A stretch of DNA of 64,000 bases from Rosellinia necatrix (taxonomy: Eukaryota; Ascomycota; Sordariomycetes; Xylariales; Xylariaceae): positions 5,642,001-5,706,000 of the forward strand of contig JAGYVD010000003.1 in NCBI GenBank assembly GCA_021209875.1, in the 5' to 3' direction. The notes under the pieces were generated by a model, which had not been told where the DNA came from, made no database searches, and saw nothing but the letters and a program-made list of their open reading frames with translations. Each line of letters opens with the position of its first letter. Within the stretch, counting starts at the first letter, position 1. Made by a program: the position numbers and the translations under genes. Shown piece by piece: positions 61,960 through 64,000 of this stretch.

Positions 61960-64000
61960 ATATATTTAATAAAAAAAAAAAAACTTGCTGCAAAAAAACA
62001 GCAAGCATATAAAATTAGACTTTAAGTTTATATTAAATATTTAATTAAATATAAAATAATTAATTTATACTACGTATAAATTTTTTAATTATAAAAAATA
62101 ATTATTATTAAAAATATTAAATTTAATAAAAAGCTGTTTTATTTTAAAAACAGAAAAACTAGCTATTAAAATTAAATAAATAGTAATAAAAAATTAAAAC
62201 CTTTAAATTTAATAAATAAATAGTAGAACAAAATAAATAATAAATAAAAGCGTAAAAAGTTATTATATATAGCTTTTAAAAATATAAAAAGTATTATAAA
62301 CATTTTTCTTTATAGCCGGGTTAATTAAACTAATAAATATAAGTTAAAAGTAAATATGCTAGCAGAGCAGATCTTAAGGTAAAAACTAGCTTTTTAAATA
62401 TAGCAGCAAAAATTTATTATTTTAAAAACGACTTTTAAGCTAAAAATAGTTTTAATAGAAAGTTTTAAAAATAAAATAATTATAACATGCAAAAAAAACA
62501 GTTATTTATAACGTTTTAAAAATGTTATAAATTTATAATAATGAAAACGCTAATTATTAAACAAGCTAGCAAAACGCTAACTCTAGCTCATTAAATAAAC
62601 AATAAAAACTAAAAAAGTTAAATAAAATATAAATATATATATGAAATATTTTTATTTATAAACAGATTAAATTATAAAACTAAATATAAAAATTAAATAA
62701 AAAGTAAAAAATAATCTAAAAAGCATAATATTTATTATAATAATATATATAAAACTAAAAATTAATTTATTAAAAATTATATATAAAATATTTTATAAAA
62801 ATATTTTTTTAAAATAAATAAAAGCTTTATATTTTAAAGATTATAAATATAAAATATTATGTATTATATTTAAAGCTATAATATAACAATATAAAACTAA
62901 TAGATTAAAAGCTAGTTTAAAAATTAAATATATTAAAATAATTTTATTAAAAAATTTTTAAAAAATAAAAAGCTTAAAATTATTTTTAAAACAACTTTTA
63001 AAAAAAAATATATAAAAAATGCTTGCTATATAAAAAAAGAAATTATAAAAATAGTTGTAATAAAAAAATAAAAACAAGCTATTATTATTAAAATAAATAT
63101 TTATATATAAATTTAATAAAAAAATATTTTAAAAGTTTATAAAATAAAGCTAATTATATAAAAGATTTATAAATAATAAATATATTTTAATTAATATATG
63201 CTGCAATATTTATAGCAAATTTATTTTAAATAATAATAATAATTAATATATATTTTAATTTAAAAATTAAATAGTTTAATATAATATTAATATTTTTAAA
63301 TATTTTAAAAAGCAGTAAACTTTTATTATATATTTAATATTAAATAGTTTTAAGTAGCAAAAAAACTATATTATTAAATAAAACTTTATATAAGCTATAA
63401 AACTTTTATTATTATAATATAATAAATTTTAAATATTTTAAAACGTTTTAAACTAATTATATTTAATAAAAAACTATATTTATTTTGTTTTATATAAACG
63501 ATTTTTAATTATATAAAAAAATAATCAAAAATTAATTAAAAAATTATTAATAAGATTAAAAAGCTTATAAGCTTAAAAATAAAAAACATTGCTTAATTTT
63601 TAAAATTAAAATAATTTATAATTATATAAAAAACAATTATATTAATATATAATTAATATATTAAAAAATTATAGTTTAATTTAATTTAATTAATAACGTT
63701 TAAACTTTAAAAATATTATTTTATATAAAAACTATTAAAATATATAAAACAAATTTTAAAAAAAAAAAAACATATTAAAAAAATAAGCTTAATATTTTAT
63801 ATAGCAATTATATTATAACTAAATTTAATATTTATAACTATATTATTATTAAAATATTTTATAAACTTAAGCTTAAATTATATAAAAACAGCTAATTAAA
63901 TAATTTATTATTTATATTATATAAAGTTTTTAAAATTATATATAAAAATAAAATTTAACAACTTAAGTTTTATTAATTATAAAAACATATTATTTATAAA
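61960..64000 (+). pseudogene. Z3 pol relic continued (late integrase, RT side)
   Basis: Resumes Z3 after U with the right ATATA and matches Z0 (3465-4737) and Z1 (7890-9990). A short inverted repeat CTTGCTG..CAGCAAG lies at 61983-62006; it is also seen at 3490-3511 and, in decayed form, near 7911. It is A-rich on plus and broken by stops. It runs past the window end before the triplet region and the 3' LTR. Confidence 0.65.

Larger units (their letters stand above)
52219..64000 (+). mobile_element. Z3: Ty1/copia family Z copy, interrupted by U and running off the window
   Basis: Direct copy of Z1. The left LTR 52219-52522 is followed by the leader and gag side to 54394, then integrase to 55338; U interrupts, and the element resumes at 61960 and continues to the window end (matching about 9960 of Z1). 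It provides the clearest integrase text: at about 55070-55190, K-I-I-A-K-I-N-K-L-L-N-K-A-G-L-L-L-K-L then T-A-V..L-Y-N-K-S, which fits copia integrase after the catalytic core. The 3' LTR lies beyond the window. Confidence 0.85.

Noticed and set aside
1..64000. Mitochondrial or other organelle genome as explanation for the AT content
   Set aside because: No cox, cob, nad, atp, rRNA or tRNA genes were recognised, while nuclear-type LTR retrotransposons with target duplications fill the window.

Overview
This window looks like a gene-free, extremely A+T-rich stretch of a filamentous ascomycete (Pezizomycotina) genome. It is built almost entirely from LTR retrotransposons nested in one another and destroyed by a process like repeat-induced point mutation (RIP). 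I found no host gene, tRNA, rRNA or CRISPR array. The organism is inferred from three things seen directly: retrotransposon families of the Ty3/gypsy and Ty1/copia type; paired LTRs that differ almost only by C-to-T and G-to-A changes; and coding relics in which stops (TAA/TAG) replace Gln/Trp codons and Asp, Glu and Cys codons have become Asn, Lys and Tyr. An AT-isochore, subtelomere or centromere would all fit. The species cannot be told.

Layout. 1-600: 3' end of a copia pol (element P), then a ~244-bp tandem duplication and low-complexity DNA to 2507. 2508-4737: internal fragment of a copia family (Z0). 4741-12690: a near-complete Z copy (Z1) with LTRs. 12690-19995: LTR element W, whose left LTR is truncated at the Z1 junction. 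19996-47623: a Ty3/gypsy relic (K) split into three pieces by V (22696-29432, target duplication AACAG) and H (29595-46113, target duplication probably ATATA). H is itself a Ty3/gypsy element. It carries E (31800-38098), whose terminal repeats are arranged A1-B1-A2-B2, and G (39875-42539, target duplication CTTGT), which appears to encode only a gag-like protein. E is interrupted by a nearly unmutated solo LTR of the U family (37611-37862, target duplication CTATT). 47624-52218: a Z copy in inverted orientation (Z2), interrupted by a solo W LTR (51883-52087, target duplication TAAAG). 52219-64000: a third Z copy (Z3), interrupted by the gypsy element U (55339-61959, target duplication ATATA) and running off the window.

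The order of insertion can be read from the nesting: K is older than V and H; H is older than E and G; E is older than the solo U LTR; Z2 is older than Z3; Z3 is older than U. No gene here can make an intact product. The remaining interest is in the element architectures (E, G and the 3' extension of Z), the sequence context of the surviving cytosines, and the GC-rich LTR hairpins that stand out from the degraded background.
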